DNA of 8,846 nt from Pseudomonadota bacterium (lineage in GTDB: Bacteria > Pseudomonadota > Gammaproteobacteria > Xanthomonadales > Rhodanobacteraceae), in NCBI GenBank assembly GCA_021783385.1, contig JAJXTX010000097.1, positions 1 through 8,846 of the forward strand. Reading direction: 5' to 3'. The notes under the pieces were generated by a model. It made no database searches. It was not told where the DNA came from and saw only the letters and a program-made list of their open reading frames with translations. The translations under genes were made by a program, and so were the position numbers. How positions within the stretch are numbered: position 1 is the stretch's first letter; every line of letters begins with the position of its first letter. Shown piece by piece: positions 1 to 6,374 of the stretch.

Positions 1-144
1 GAAGACGCTGCAGCTGGCATCGCCAGCATTCATGCCGCGGGGATGGCGGCGGTGGGAATCGGTCATGCGCAGGCACTGGCCGAGGCGGAAGTGGTGCTGC
101 CGAGCGTCGCGGCGCTGGACTTGGGCACTTTTACAACAACGTGA
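1..144 (+). CDS. pgmB: Beta-phosphoglucomutase, C-terminal 47 residues (5' end outside window)
   Basis: Frame 1 is open from the first base to a TGA at 142-144. The fragment opens with Glu-Asp and continues EDAAAGIASIHAAGMAAVGI. This is the last motif of HAD-superfamily phosphatases and mutases, where the acidic pair helps bind the catalytic Mg2+. The wording closely matches the C-terminus of Lactococcus lactis beta-phosphoglucomutase (EDSQAGI, then an AVG/IGVG-type strand and a VxxVPD/S segment). Beta-phosphoglucomutase converts beta-glucose 1-phosphate to glucose 6-phosphate in the cytoplasm and usually accompanies inverting GH65 phosphorylases. That fits the GH65 genes downstream, although those are exported, so a cytoplasmic phosphorylase probably lies upstream. 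The nucleophile and cap domain are outside the window, so another HAD sugar phosphatase is not excluded. The TonB receptor starts 70 bases downstream on the same strand and could be co-transcribed. Confidence 0.82.
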   Translation, partial: EDAAAGIASIHAAGMAAVGIGHAQALAEAEVVLPSVAALDLGTFTTT

Positions 145-154
145 ACGGCAAACT

Positions 155-168
155 GACGTGTACATGTC
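155..168. promoter_or_regulatory. Imperfect 14-bp palindrome upstream of the receptor gene, possible operator
   Basis: GACGTGTACATGTC reads the same on both strands except for one symmetric mismatched pair, centred on TGTACA. It lies 47 bases before the receptor start in the 70-base gap after pgmB. Sugar-uptake receptor genes in this type of bacterium are often controlled by LacI-family repressors that bind short palindromes near the promoter, so an operator role is plausible. I could not identify a convincing -35/-10 pair around it, and a 12-of-14 match can occur by chance. Confidence 0.25.
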
Positions 169-214
169 TGCGGATGTGACGCGATCAAAACCAAAATGAT
201 GGGGAGAACCTGAA

Positions 215-2722
215 ATGAGCAAGCACAAGCAATTGACCCGACTGGCACTGTCCGCGGCGATCGCCGCAATCCTCGTATCCGGCGCCGCGGTGGCGCAGGA
301 TGCGACCAGCACCGGCACGGCGGCGGCTCCGAGAACCAAGGCCGAGCAGGCTGCCGACGCCAAGAACACGAAGAACATGCAGCAGGTGGTGGTGACCGGC
401 TCGGCCACCGGCGTGAAGAAGATCGATGCCAGCTACACGATCACCACTGCCAGCGCCGAACAGATCCGTGAAGCCAATCCGATCAGCACCGCCGACCTGC
501 TGAAAATCGCGCCGGGCCTGTGGCCCGAATCGACCGGCGGCCAGACCGGTGCAAACATCGAGATCGCCGGCTTCCCGGGTGGCGGCGATGCGCCCTTCAA
601 TACCGTGCAGCTGATGGGCTCGCCGCTGTATGGCATGCCGACCCTGTCGTTCTTCGAGCAGACCTCGATCTTCCGTCTGGACGACACGATCCAGCGCGTC
701 GAAATCGTGCAGGGTGGCCCGACGGTGGTGTTCGCCGACGGCCAGATCGGCGCCACCGAGAACTTCATCCTCAAGCAGGGCACCGCGAAGCCCTCCGGCA
801 GCGTCGGGGTCACCTACGGTTCGGAAGGGCTGTGGCGGGCCGACGGCTTCTACGGCTTCAAGATCGCCGACAACTGGTACGGCAGCGTCGGCGGCTTCTG
901 GCGCACTTCCGACGGCGTGCGTGACCCGCAGTTCAAGGCCGACAACGGCGGCCAGCTCACCGCCACGCTGACGCGCGACTGGGACAACGGTTCGCTGGTG
1001 CTCTATGCGCGCGTGCTGGACGACAAGAACCAGTTCATCACGCCGATCCCGCTGATCCAGAGCGGCAGCTCCAACTTCAGCGCCTACCCCGGCTTCAATC
1101 CGCTGACCGGCACGTACTACAGCAAGGCGATCCAGCATGTCTTCCTCGCCGGCTACCCCGGCGGTGGCACCAATGCCAACCTGGCCAACGGTCGCGGCGC
1201 CAAGATGAACTTCTTCGGCGGCAACTACGACTATGACCTGGGCAACGGCTGGAGCATCACCGACAAGTTCCTGTTCGATGAAGGCGATGTCGACACCAAT
1301 GCGCTGTTCTCCGGCAGCAACCCCGCGACGCTGAGCGCCAAGCTCGCCGACCTGGGCGTTCCGGCCGGTGCCACCGTCAATGCCAACTACGTCGGCGGCG
1401 GCACGGTCAGCCCGAACCAGAGCGTGATCTCGCAGGGCTGGTGGTATATCCACAAGCACCTGAAGAGCGCCAACAACGACTTCCGGGTCAGCAAGGAACT
1501 GTTCGAGGGCAATACGCTGACGGCCGGTCTGTACCTGGCCCACTACACCGACAGTGACAAGTGGGCACTGGGCAACCAGATGCTGATGACCAACACGCCG
1601 AACGCCACGCCGATCACGGTGAATTACGTCAATGGCGGCAACACCTACCAGCTGACCGACAACCAGGGCTTCCTCGACAACGGCGCCTACAACATCACCG
1701 AGCAGGGCCGCGCCACCAACAAGGCGTTCTACCTGTCCGACTCCTGGCACATCGACCGCTGGCGCTTCGATGCATCGGCGCGCATCGAGAACGAGAACGC
1801 CACCAACACCGTGTGCAACCTCACCAACGTCAACCTGGACAACAACCCGTACACGCTCTACAACAACAGCGTGCCGGTGTGCAACGGCACGTTCTCCACC
1901 ACCAACTACAACAAGACCCACACCTCCTGGACGGTCGGTGCCAACTATCAGCTGGCCGAGAACATGAGCGTCTACGCACGCGTCAACAAGGGTGCCCATT
2001 TCGGCGACTTCGACAACGCGCTGCGCGGCAATACCACCGGCAACACGCCGCCGCTGCAGAAGATCCAGAACTTCGAAGCGGGCTTCAAGTACCAGTCCGA
2101 TCTGGTTTATGCGGACATCAGCGTGTACCACAAGCAGTTCAGCGGCTTGCCGTACCAGCCGACCGACGGCAATGGTGTGCCTGTCGGCAGTCCGCTGCTG
2201 TACGGCTCGGATTCCAAGGGCATCAACCTCAGCGGCGCGCTGACCCCGATCGAGAATCTGCGACTGGCGCTGGTCGCGAACTATCTCGACGGCCACTACT
2301 CGCATTACTCCGCGTGCATTCCCTATGTGAATCAGGTCAGCGGCAATGGCTGCGCCGTGATCAACGGCGTGCAGCTGCAGCGCCAGCCGAAGTTCCGCTA
2401 CATGTTCACGCCCAGCTACCGGATTCCGTTCGACTGGGGCGACGTGACCGCCTTCGTGACGTATACCTACGTGGGTCCGCACACCCAGGATCAGACCGGA
2501 CTGCAGCAGCTGGGTACCTACAACACCTGGGACTTCGGCGTGATCGCGAATGTGCAGAAGCACTGGCAGCTGCGCCTGCAGGGCACCAACATGACCAACG
2601 AGCTGGGGCTGACCGAGAGCAACTCGCGCATCTTCGGCAGCGCCGTCGGTTCGGGTGGCGTGATCCTGGCCCGTCCGCTGCAGGGTCGCGAGGTCAACTT
2701 CCAGGTCAGGTACCTGTTCTGA
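215..2722 (+). CDS. TonB-dependent outer-membrane receptor, probable oligosaccharide/alpha-glucoside importer
   Basis: The protein has 835 residues. ATG 215 is preceded by GGGGAG (201-206) at 8 bases. Residues 1-27 form a Sec signal peptide (Lys/Arg n-region, Ala/Leu/Ile core, AVA cleavage site before Gln28). A short linker leads to a TonB box, MQQVVVTG (about 55-62), of the VVVTG type common in Xanthomonadales. The plug follows (about 66-185), with ADLLKIAPG, IQRVEIVQGGP and an end block, FADGQIGATENFILKQG, that departs from the usual YG...GGxIN wording. The rest is an aromatic-rich 22-strand-type barrel ending in VNFQVRYLF, with the terminal Phe typical of BAM substrates. The only four cysteines seen form two close pairs (534/556 and 701/713), probably disulfides in extracellular loops. 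The receptor would import a substrate too large or too scarce for porins, using ExbB-ExbD-TonB energy. The MFS and GH65 neighbours suggest a glucoside. An iron-siderophore receptor is less likely in this context; the exact ligand is unknown. Confidence 0.93.
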   Translation: MSKHKQLTRLALSAAIAAILVSGAAVAQDATSTGTAAAPRTKAEQAADAKNTKNMQQVVVTGSATGVKKIDASYTITTASAEQIREANPISTADLLKIAPGLWPESTGGQTGANIEIAGFPGGGDAPFNTVQLMGSPLYGMPTLSFFEQTSIFRLDDTIQRVEIVQGGPTVVFADGQIGATENFILKQGTAKPSGSVGVTYGSEGLWRADGFYGFKIADNWYGSVGGFWRTSDGVRDPQFKADNGGQLTATLTRDWDNGSLVLYARVLDDKNQFITPIPLIQSGSSNFSAYPGFNPLTGTYYSKAIQHVFLAGYPGGGTNANLANGRGAKMNFFGGNYDYDLGNGWSITDKFLFDEGDVDTNALFSGSNPATLSAKLADLGVPAGATVNANYVGGGTVSPNQSVISQGWWYIHKHLKSANNDFRVSKELFEGNTLTAGLYLAHYTDSDKWALGNQMLMTNTPNATPITVNYVNGGNTYQLTDNQGFLDNGAYNITEQGRATNKAFYLSDSWHIDRWRFDASARIENENATNTVCNLTNVNLDNNPYTLYNNSVPVCNGTFSTTNYNKTHTSWTVGANYQLAENMSVYARVNKGAHFGDFDNALRGNTTGNTPPLQKIQNFEAGFKYQSDLVYADISVYHKQFSGLPYQPTDGNGVPVGSPLLYGSDSKGINLSGALTPIENLRLALVANYLDGHYSHYSACIPYVNQVSGNGCAVINGVQLQRQPKFRYMFTPSYRIPFDWGDVTAFVTYTYVGPHTQDQTGLQQLGTYNTWDFGVIANVQKHWQLRLQGTNMTNELGLTESNSRIFGSAVGSGGVILARPLQGREVNFQVRYLF

Positions 2723-2742
2723 CCGGCTGACTCTTGAGCAAC

Positions 2743-2782
2743 GCATGGCCCGGGTCGCACCCTCCGGCGATCCGGGCCATGT
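2743..2782 (+). promoter_or_regulatory. Strong intercistronic hairpin between receptor and permease genes
   Basis: Bases 2743-2758 pair with 2767-2782. This gives a 16-bp stem (14 Watson-Crick pairs and 2 G-U pairs, no bulges) around an 8-base loop (2759-2766). It begins 20 bases after the receptor stop and ends 40 bases before the preferred permease start. No T-run follows on either strand, so it is not a canonical intrinsic terminator. A stable hairpin at this place commonly protects the 3' end of the upstream message or causes partial termination. Either would make the receptor mRNA more abundant than the transporter and enzyme mRNA. The pairing is read directly; the role is inferred. Confidence 0.65.
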
Positions 2783-2813
2783 CACTGATGCAAGCGTCGC
2801 ACGCAATTCCTAC

Positions 2814-2820
2814 GAGGTGG
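2814..2820 (+). promoter_or_regulatory. Ribosome binding site that decides the permease start
   Basis: GAGGTGG lies just before GTG 2823, with the GAGG core 5 bases from the start. The longer alternative start, ATG 2745, lies within the left arm of the hairpin and has no purine-rich stretch in front. It would also add a 26-residue polar leader that MFS permeases do not normally carry. Confidence 0.55.
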
Positions 2821-2822
2821 CT

Positions 2823-4088
2823 GTGAACCGATTTCGCATGATCGTGGCGCTGGCGCTGATCTACATGCTGTTCGCCATGCTGCTCAACAGCGTCGGCACG
2901 GTGATCCTGCAGTCGATCTCCAGCTTTGGCGTGAGCAAGCCGCAGGCGAGCCTGCTGGAACTGTTCAAGGATCTGCCGATTGCCGTCACGTCCTTTCTGG
3001 TCGCCTCGTTCCTGCCGCTGATCGGCTACCGGCGCGCGATGATGCTTGCGCTGGCGATCGTCGGCGTCGCCTGCACGCTGATGCCGCTCTACCCCGGTTT
3101 CCATACCACCGAGATCCTGTTCGCCTGCGTCGGCATCTCGTTCGCGCTGGCCAAGGTCGCGGTGTACTCCTCGATCGGCCTGCTCACCGACGACCGCAAC
3201 CACCATACCCGGCTGACCAACACCATCGAAGGCCTGTTCATGGTCGGCGTGCTGCTGGGCGGCTGGCTGTTCAGCGCCTTCATCGACCGCACGGCCCCGG
3301 CCAATCCGGTGTGGCTGCGCGTCTACTGGGTGCTGGCTGCGCTGTGCGCCCTCGTCATCGTGCTGCTGGCCACCTCGCGGCTGGACGAATCGGCCGCACA
3401 TACCGACCGCACGAATTCCATCCGCGGCTCGCTGCAGGAAATGCTGGCGCTGTTCGTGCGGCCACTGGTCTATGTATTCCTGATCTCGGCGTTCCTGTAC
3501 GTGCTGATCGAGCAGAGCTTCAGCACCTGGCTGCCGACGTTCAACAACGAGATCCTCAAGCTGCCCAATGCGATGAGCATCCAGATGGCCAGCATCCTCG
3601 CCGCCAGCACCGCGGTCGGACGGCTCGGCGCCAGCCAGGTGCTGCGGCGGGTGCCGTGGTATGTGCTGCTGAACCTGTGTGTGATCGGCATGGGCGCGCT
3701 GGTACTGGTGACCCTGCCACTGGCCGCGCATGTACTGGCGCAGGCCAACGTGGGCTGGTTCAATGCACCGATCGCGGCGTATCTGATCCCGCTGATCGGC
3801 CTGCTGATGGCGCCGATCTATCCGGTGATCAACTCGGTGGCGCTGAGTTCGCTGCCGAAGCCCTCGCATGCGGCCATGACCGGCCTGATCGTGATCTTCT
3901 CCGCGCTCGGCGGCACGCTCGGCTCGCGCATCACCGCCATCGTGTTCTCGCGCTTCGACGGCATCCACGCCTTCTATTTCTCGCTGGTGCCGATGACCCT
4001 GGTGCTGATCGCGCTGTTCTTCTTCAAGCGCGAAACCGAGCGCGCCGGCATCGGCGCCACGGCGAGCGTGCGCCTCGCCGCGAAGTAG
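2823..4088 (+). CDS. Major facilitator superfamily sugar transporter, 12 transmembrane helices
   Basis: With GTG 2823 the product has 421 residues, the usual MFS size. Twelve hydrophobic segments can be followed in order: the first begins MIVALALIYMLFAMLL just after the start, and the last is FYFSLVPMTLVLIALFFF, followed by a charged tail. The loop between helices 2 and 3 contains GYRR, the end of the MFS motif A pattern. A polar loop between helices 6 and 7 (SRLDESAAHTDRTNS) divides the two six-helix halves. This is an inner-membrane secondary transporter, probably proton-coupled. Its place between a TonB receptor and exported GH65 enzymes points to import of glucose or a glucoside released in the periplasm. 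The stop is 35 bases before the first GH65 gene, so co-transcription is likely. The sugar cannot be told from sequence. An upstream in-frame ATG at 2745 would give 447 residues but is disfavoured. Confidence 0.88.
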   Translation: MNRFRMIVALALIYMLFAMLLNSVGTVILQSISSFGVSKPQASLLELFKDLPIAVTSFLVASFLPLIGYRRAMMLALAIVGVACTLMPLYPGFHTTEILFACVGISFALAKVAVYSSIGLLTDDRNHHTRLTNTIEGLFMVGVLLGGWLFSAFIDRTAPANPVWLRVYWVLAALCALVIVLLATSRLDESAAHTDRTNSIRGSLQEMLALFVRPLVYVFLISAFLYVLIEQSFSTWLPTFNNEILKLPNAMSIQMASILAASTAVGRLGASQVLRRVPWYVLLNLCVIGMGALVLVTLPLAAHVLAQANVGWFNAPIAAYLIPLIGLLMAPIYPVINSVALSSLPKPSHAAMTGLIVIFSALGGTLGSRITAIVFSRFDGIHAFYFSLVPMTLVLIALFFFKRETERAGIGATASVRLAAK

Positions 4089-4113
4089 CCGCAGCCATGC
4101 CGAACGCCACTTC

Positions 4114-4118
4114 AGGAG
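4114..4118 (+). promoter_or_regulatory. Ribosome binding site fixing the start of the first GH65 gene
   Basis: AGGAG ends 5 bases before ATG 4124, which opens directly into a signal peptide. The frame is open far upstream through the permease gene, and another in-frame ATG exists at 4097, but that one has no such site and would spoil the signal peptide's n-region. Confidence 0.7.
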
Positions 4119-4123
4119 CCACC

Positions 4124-6370
4124 ATGACACTGCGCCGCTTTCGCCTCGCCGGCCTGTTCCTGGCTTTCGCCACGCTCGCCACGCCGGCGTCCGGCCAGAC
4201 CGACCCGAGTTTTCTGCTCACCGCCACCGCGAAGAACTTCGACAGCTATTTCCCCAGCTACCTGGCCAACGGCTACTTCTCCACCATGACCTCGGTGCGC
4301 GGCACCGAGGGCAACATGGCGTACATGGTCGCCTTCATGGACTACAAGCCGGGCGACATCGCCCGCCCTGCCGCGATTCCCGGCTGGAGCGAGATCGACT
4401 ACAACCCCGGCGGCGGCTGGCTCAATTCGACCCGGATCAGCCCGCAGATCTTCACCGGCTACGCGCAGACGCTGAACCTGCACGACGCCACGCTGACCAC
4501 CCGCTACCGCTTCGCTTACGCGAACAAGACCACCGACGTGCAGGTGATCACCTTCGTCAGCCAGGCGGCGAACCATCTGGCCGCCACGCAGCTCTCGATC
4601 ACGCCGCAGTTCGACGGCAGCGTGCAGCTGACGTTTCCAATCCGGCTGTGGTCGGAGCACCAGCCGCGCTTTCCGATCGGCAGCATGACCGGCGATCAGA
4701 TGATTGCCGCGGTGATTGCCAGCGGGCAGACACTGGACAACAAGCCGGTGCCCACGCCCGATCGCGCGGCGGTGTGGTATCCCGGCTACACCCGGGTACT
4801 CGACAGCGACGGCGACACCCGCACGCTCACGCTGTGGCTGGACGGCCGCGCGGAGCACGGCCTGGACATGGCCGAAGCCGCGGCGATCGAGCTGCCGCCC
4901 GGGCTGCAGGTCGAGAAAACCACGCTGGAAAAAGGGCCGTACAAGCTGTCGCTGAACATCACCGCCAGGGTGCAGAAGGGCAAGACCTATACGTTCACCA
5001 AGTACCTTGCCGCCTCGCGCCAGAACTGGGGCGGCGACGCCAAGGCCGACGTGGCGCTGGCCGAGGCCGCGCGCACGACCGGCTTCGACGCGCTGCTGGC
5101 CGCGCATCGCGCCGCATGGCACACGCTGTGGCAATCCGACATCGTGGTCGACGGCGACCCGAAGGTGCAGCAGGCGCTGCATTCCGATCTTTATTACCTC
5201 TTGTCCAACACCACCGTGGGTACGGCATGGCCGATGGGCGCCTGCGCGCTGACGCCGGGCTATGCCGGGCACGCCTTCTGGGATTCCGACTCGTGGGTGT
5301 TTCCCGCGCTGCTGCTGCTGCACCCCAACCGCGCCAAACCGATCGTGATGTTCCGCGACCGCACCCTCGCGCCGGCACGCGCACGCGCGAAGCAGTACGG
5401 CGCGCGCGGCGCGATGTATCCATGGGAGGCGGACCCGGAAACCGGGGTCGACTACACGCCGCATTTTGCCTACGGCGTGTTCCGGGAAATCCACGTCAAC
5501 GCGGATATCGCCATCGCCCAGTGGCAGTACTACCTGGCCACCGGCGACAGCGCGTGGCTGAAGCAGGACGGCTGGCCGGTGATCGAGCAGATCGCGCGGT
5601 TCTGGACCAGCCGCGTCATCTGGAACAAGGCGCGCGACCGCTACGAGATCCTGCACGTCACCTCGCCCGACGAGGCCTATGACGATGTGCCGAACGACTC
5701 GTTCACCAACGCGGCCGCGCAGAAGGCACTGCGCATCGCGGTGCAAGCGGCGCAGGTGGTCGGCGCCAAGCCCGACCCGCGCTGGGCCGAAATTGCCGCG
5801 AAGATGTACATCCCCTTCGACACCGCCGCGCAGCGCCATCTGGACTTCGACAAGTCGGTGCCGCACGACAAGATCACCTGGATGGGCTCGTCGCTGGCGT
5901 GGCTGATGTATCCGAACCTCGACCTGCCGATGTCGCCGCAGGTGCGCCGCAACGACTTCGACTTCCAGCTGCACGAACTGAAGGTGCACGGCGACGATCC
6001 GAACGAGATGATGATGGTGATGCTCGCGGTCGCCGCCGCCGAGCTGGGCGACGCGAAAGCCGCCGGCTACTGGATCGAACGCAACCTGGTCGGCTTCCTC
6101 AAGCCGCCGTTCAACGTGCGCACCGAGACCGTGGCCAACAACGCGGGCTACCTGCTGGCGACCTCGGCCGGCTTCGTGCAGAGCTTCGTCTATGGCCTGT
6201 CGGGCCTGCGCATCGACGACAAGGGGCTAGACCCCGCCTATCCGCCGGTGCTGCCGCCCACCTGGAAATCGGTGACGCTGAAACACCTCAGCTTCCGCGG
6301 CAAGCGTTACGACATCACCCTCGCACGCGACGCCAGCGGCAAGGTGGTGCTGACGCGCACCGCGGAGTAG
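4124..6370 (+). CDS. Exported glycoside hydrolase family 65 enzyme (first of tandem pair), predicted inverting alpha-glucosidase
   Basis: The protein has 748 residues. Residues 1-24 are a Sec signal peptide (RRFR n-region, LAGLFLAFATLA core, likely cut ASG before Gln25), so the mature enzyme should be periplasmic. A beta-sandwich N-terminal domain (about 30-300) is followed by an (alpha/alpha)6 barrel (about 340-690) and a small C-terminal beta domain ending FRGKRYDITLARDASGKVVL. GH65 landmarks are FWDSDSW (Asp387), MYPWEADPETG, EIHVNADIAIAQWQYY (Glu455), SPDEAYDDVPNDSFTN (Glu517) and NVRTETVANNAGY (Glu668). Asp387, Glu517 and Glu668 match in motif and spacing the three carboxylates (D301, E430, E574) I recall as essential in human glucosylgalactosyl-hydroxylysine glucosidase, with Glu517 as general acid and Glu668 as general base. 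A carboxylate base in place of a phosphate-binding site favours hydrolysis over phosphorolysis. The alignment is from memory and the substrate is unknown. It is probably in one operon with the permease upstream and the second GH65 downstream. Confidence 0.88.
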   Translation: MTLRRFRLAGLFLAFATLATPASGQTDPSFLLTATAKNFDSYFPSYLANGYFSTMTSVRGTEGNMAYMVAFMDYKPGDIARPAAIPGWSEIDYNPGGGWLNSTRISPQIFTGYAQTLNLHDATLTTRYRFAYANKTTDVQVITFVSQAANHLAATQLSITPQFDGSVQLTFPIRLWSEHQPRFPIGSMTGDQMIAAVIASGQTLDNKPVPTPDRAAVWYPGYTRVLDSDGDTRTLTLWLDGRAEHGLDMAEAAAIELPPGLQVEKTTLEKGPYKLSLNITARVQKGKTYTFTKYLAASRQNWGGDAKADVALAEAARTTGFDALLAAHRAAWHTLWQSDIVVDGDPKVQQALHSDLYYLLSNTTVGTAWPMGACALTPGYAGHAFWDSDSWVFPALLLLHPNRAKPIVMFRDRTLAPARARAKQYGARGAMYPWEADPETGVDYTPHFAYGVFREIHVNADIAIAQWQYYLATGDSAWLKQDGWPVIEQIARFWTSRVIWNKARDRYEILHVTSPDEAYDDVPNDSFTNAAAQKALRIAVQAAQVVGAKPDPRWAEIAAKMYIPFDTAAQRHLDFDKSVPHDKITWMGSSLAWLMYPNLDLPMSPQVRRNDFDFQLHELKVHGDDPNEMMMVMLAVAAAELGDAKAAGYWIERNLVGFLKPPFNVRTETVANNAGYLLATSAGFVQSFVYGLSGLRIDDKGLDPAYPPVLPPTWKSVTLKHLSFRGKRYDITLARDASGKVVLTRTAE
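5489..5584 (+). repeat. Near-identical tract shared with second GH65 gene, copy 1 of internal pair
   Basis: This stretch matches 7803-7898 at 92 of 96 bases, and the first 53 bases (5489-5541) are identical. It encodes IHVNADIAIAQWQYYLAT and the helix after it in the barrel. Identity drops sharply just upstream of 5486. Selection on the protein explains part of it, but complete identity at all synonymous sites over 53 bases is unusual for this pair. Confidence 0.7.
6206..6360 (+). repeat. Near-identical 155-base 3' tract, copy 1 (in first GH65 gene)
   Basis: Aligned without gaps to 8511-8665, offset 2305 bases, with only three mismatches (6229, 6277 and 6287). It codes for the C-terminal domain, from LRIDDKGLDPAYPP to VVLTRT. 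The match ends abruptly on both sides: three of the ten bases before it differ, and the sequences diverge completely from 6361. Confidence 0.88.
6364..6367 (+). promoter_or_regulatory. Ribosome binding site of the second GH65 gene, inside the end of the first
   Basis: GGAG lies in the last codons of the first GH65 gene, 7 bases before GTG 6375. It selects that GTG over the internal GTG at 6435, which has no such site. With a 4-base gap between stop and start, translation of the two genes is likely coupled. Confidence 0.55.
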
Positions 6371-6374
6371 CGCC

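Noticed and set aside
185..2806. 873-codon open frame on the minus strand opposite the receptor
   Set aside because: It is antisense to a clear TonB receptor. Long antisense frames are expected in GC-rich genes with few T-starting codons. Its translation is Val/Arg/Gly-rich with no recognisable domain.
3311..4123. 271-codon upstream extension of the first GH65 frame
   Set aside because: It overlaps the permease gene out of frame, reads as Arg/Ala/Gly-rich shadow protein, and would bury the signal peptide. AGGAG before ATG 4124 marks the real start.
4124..4195. Twin-arginine (Tat) export signal in the first GH65 (RRFRLAGL)
   Set aside because: The residues after the two Arg do not follow the x-F-L-K pattern, and the hydrophobic core suits Sec export.
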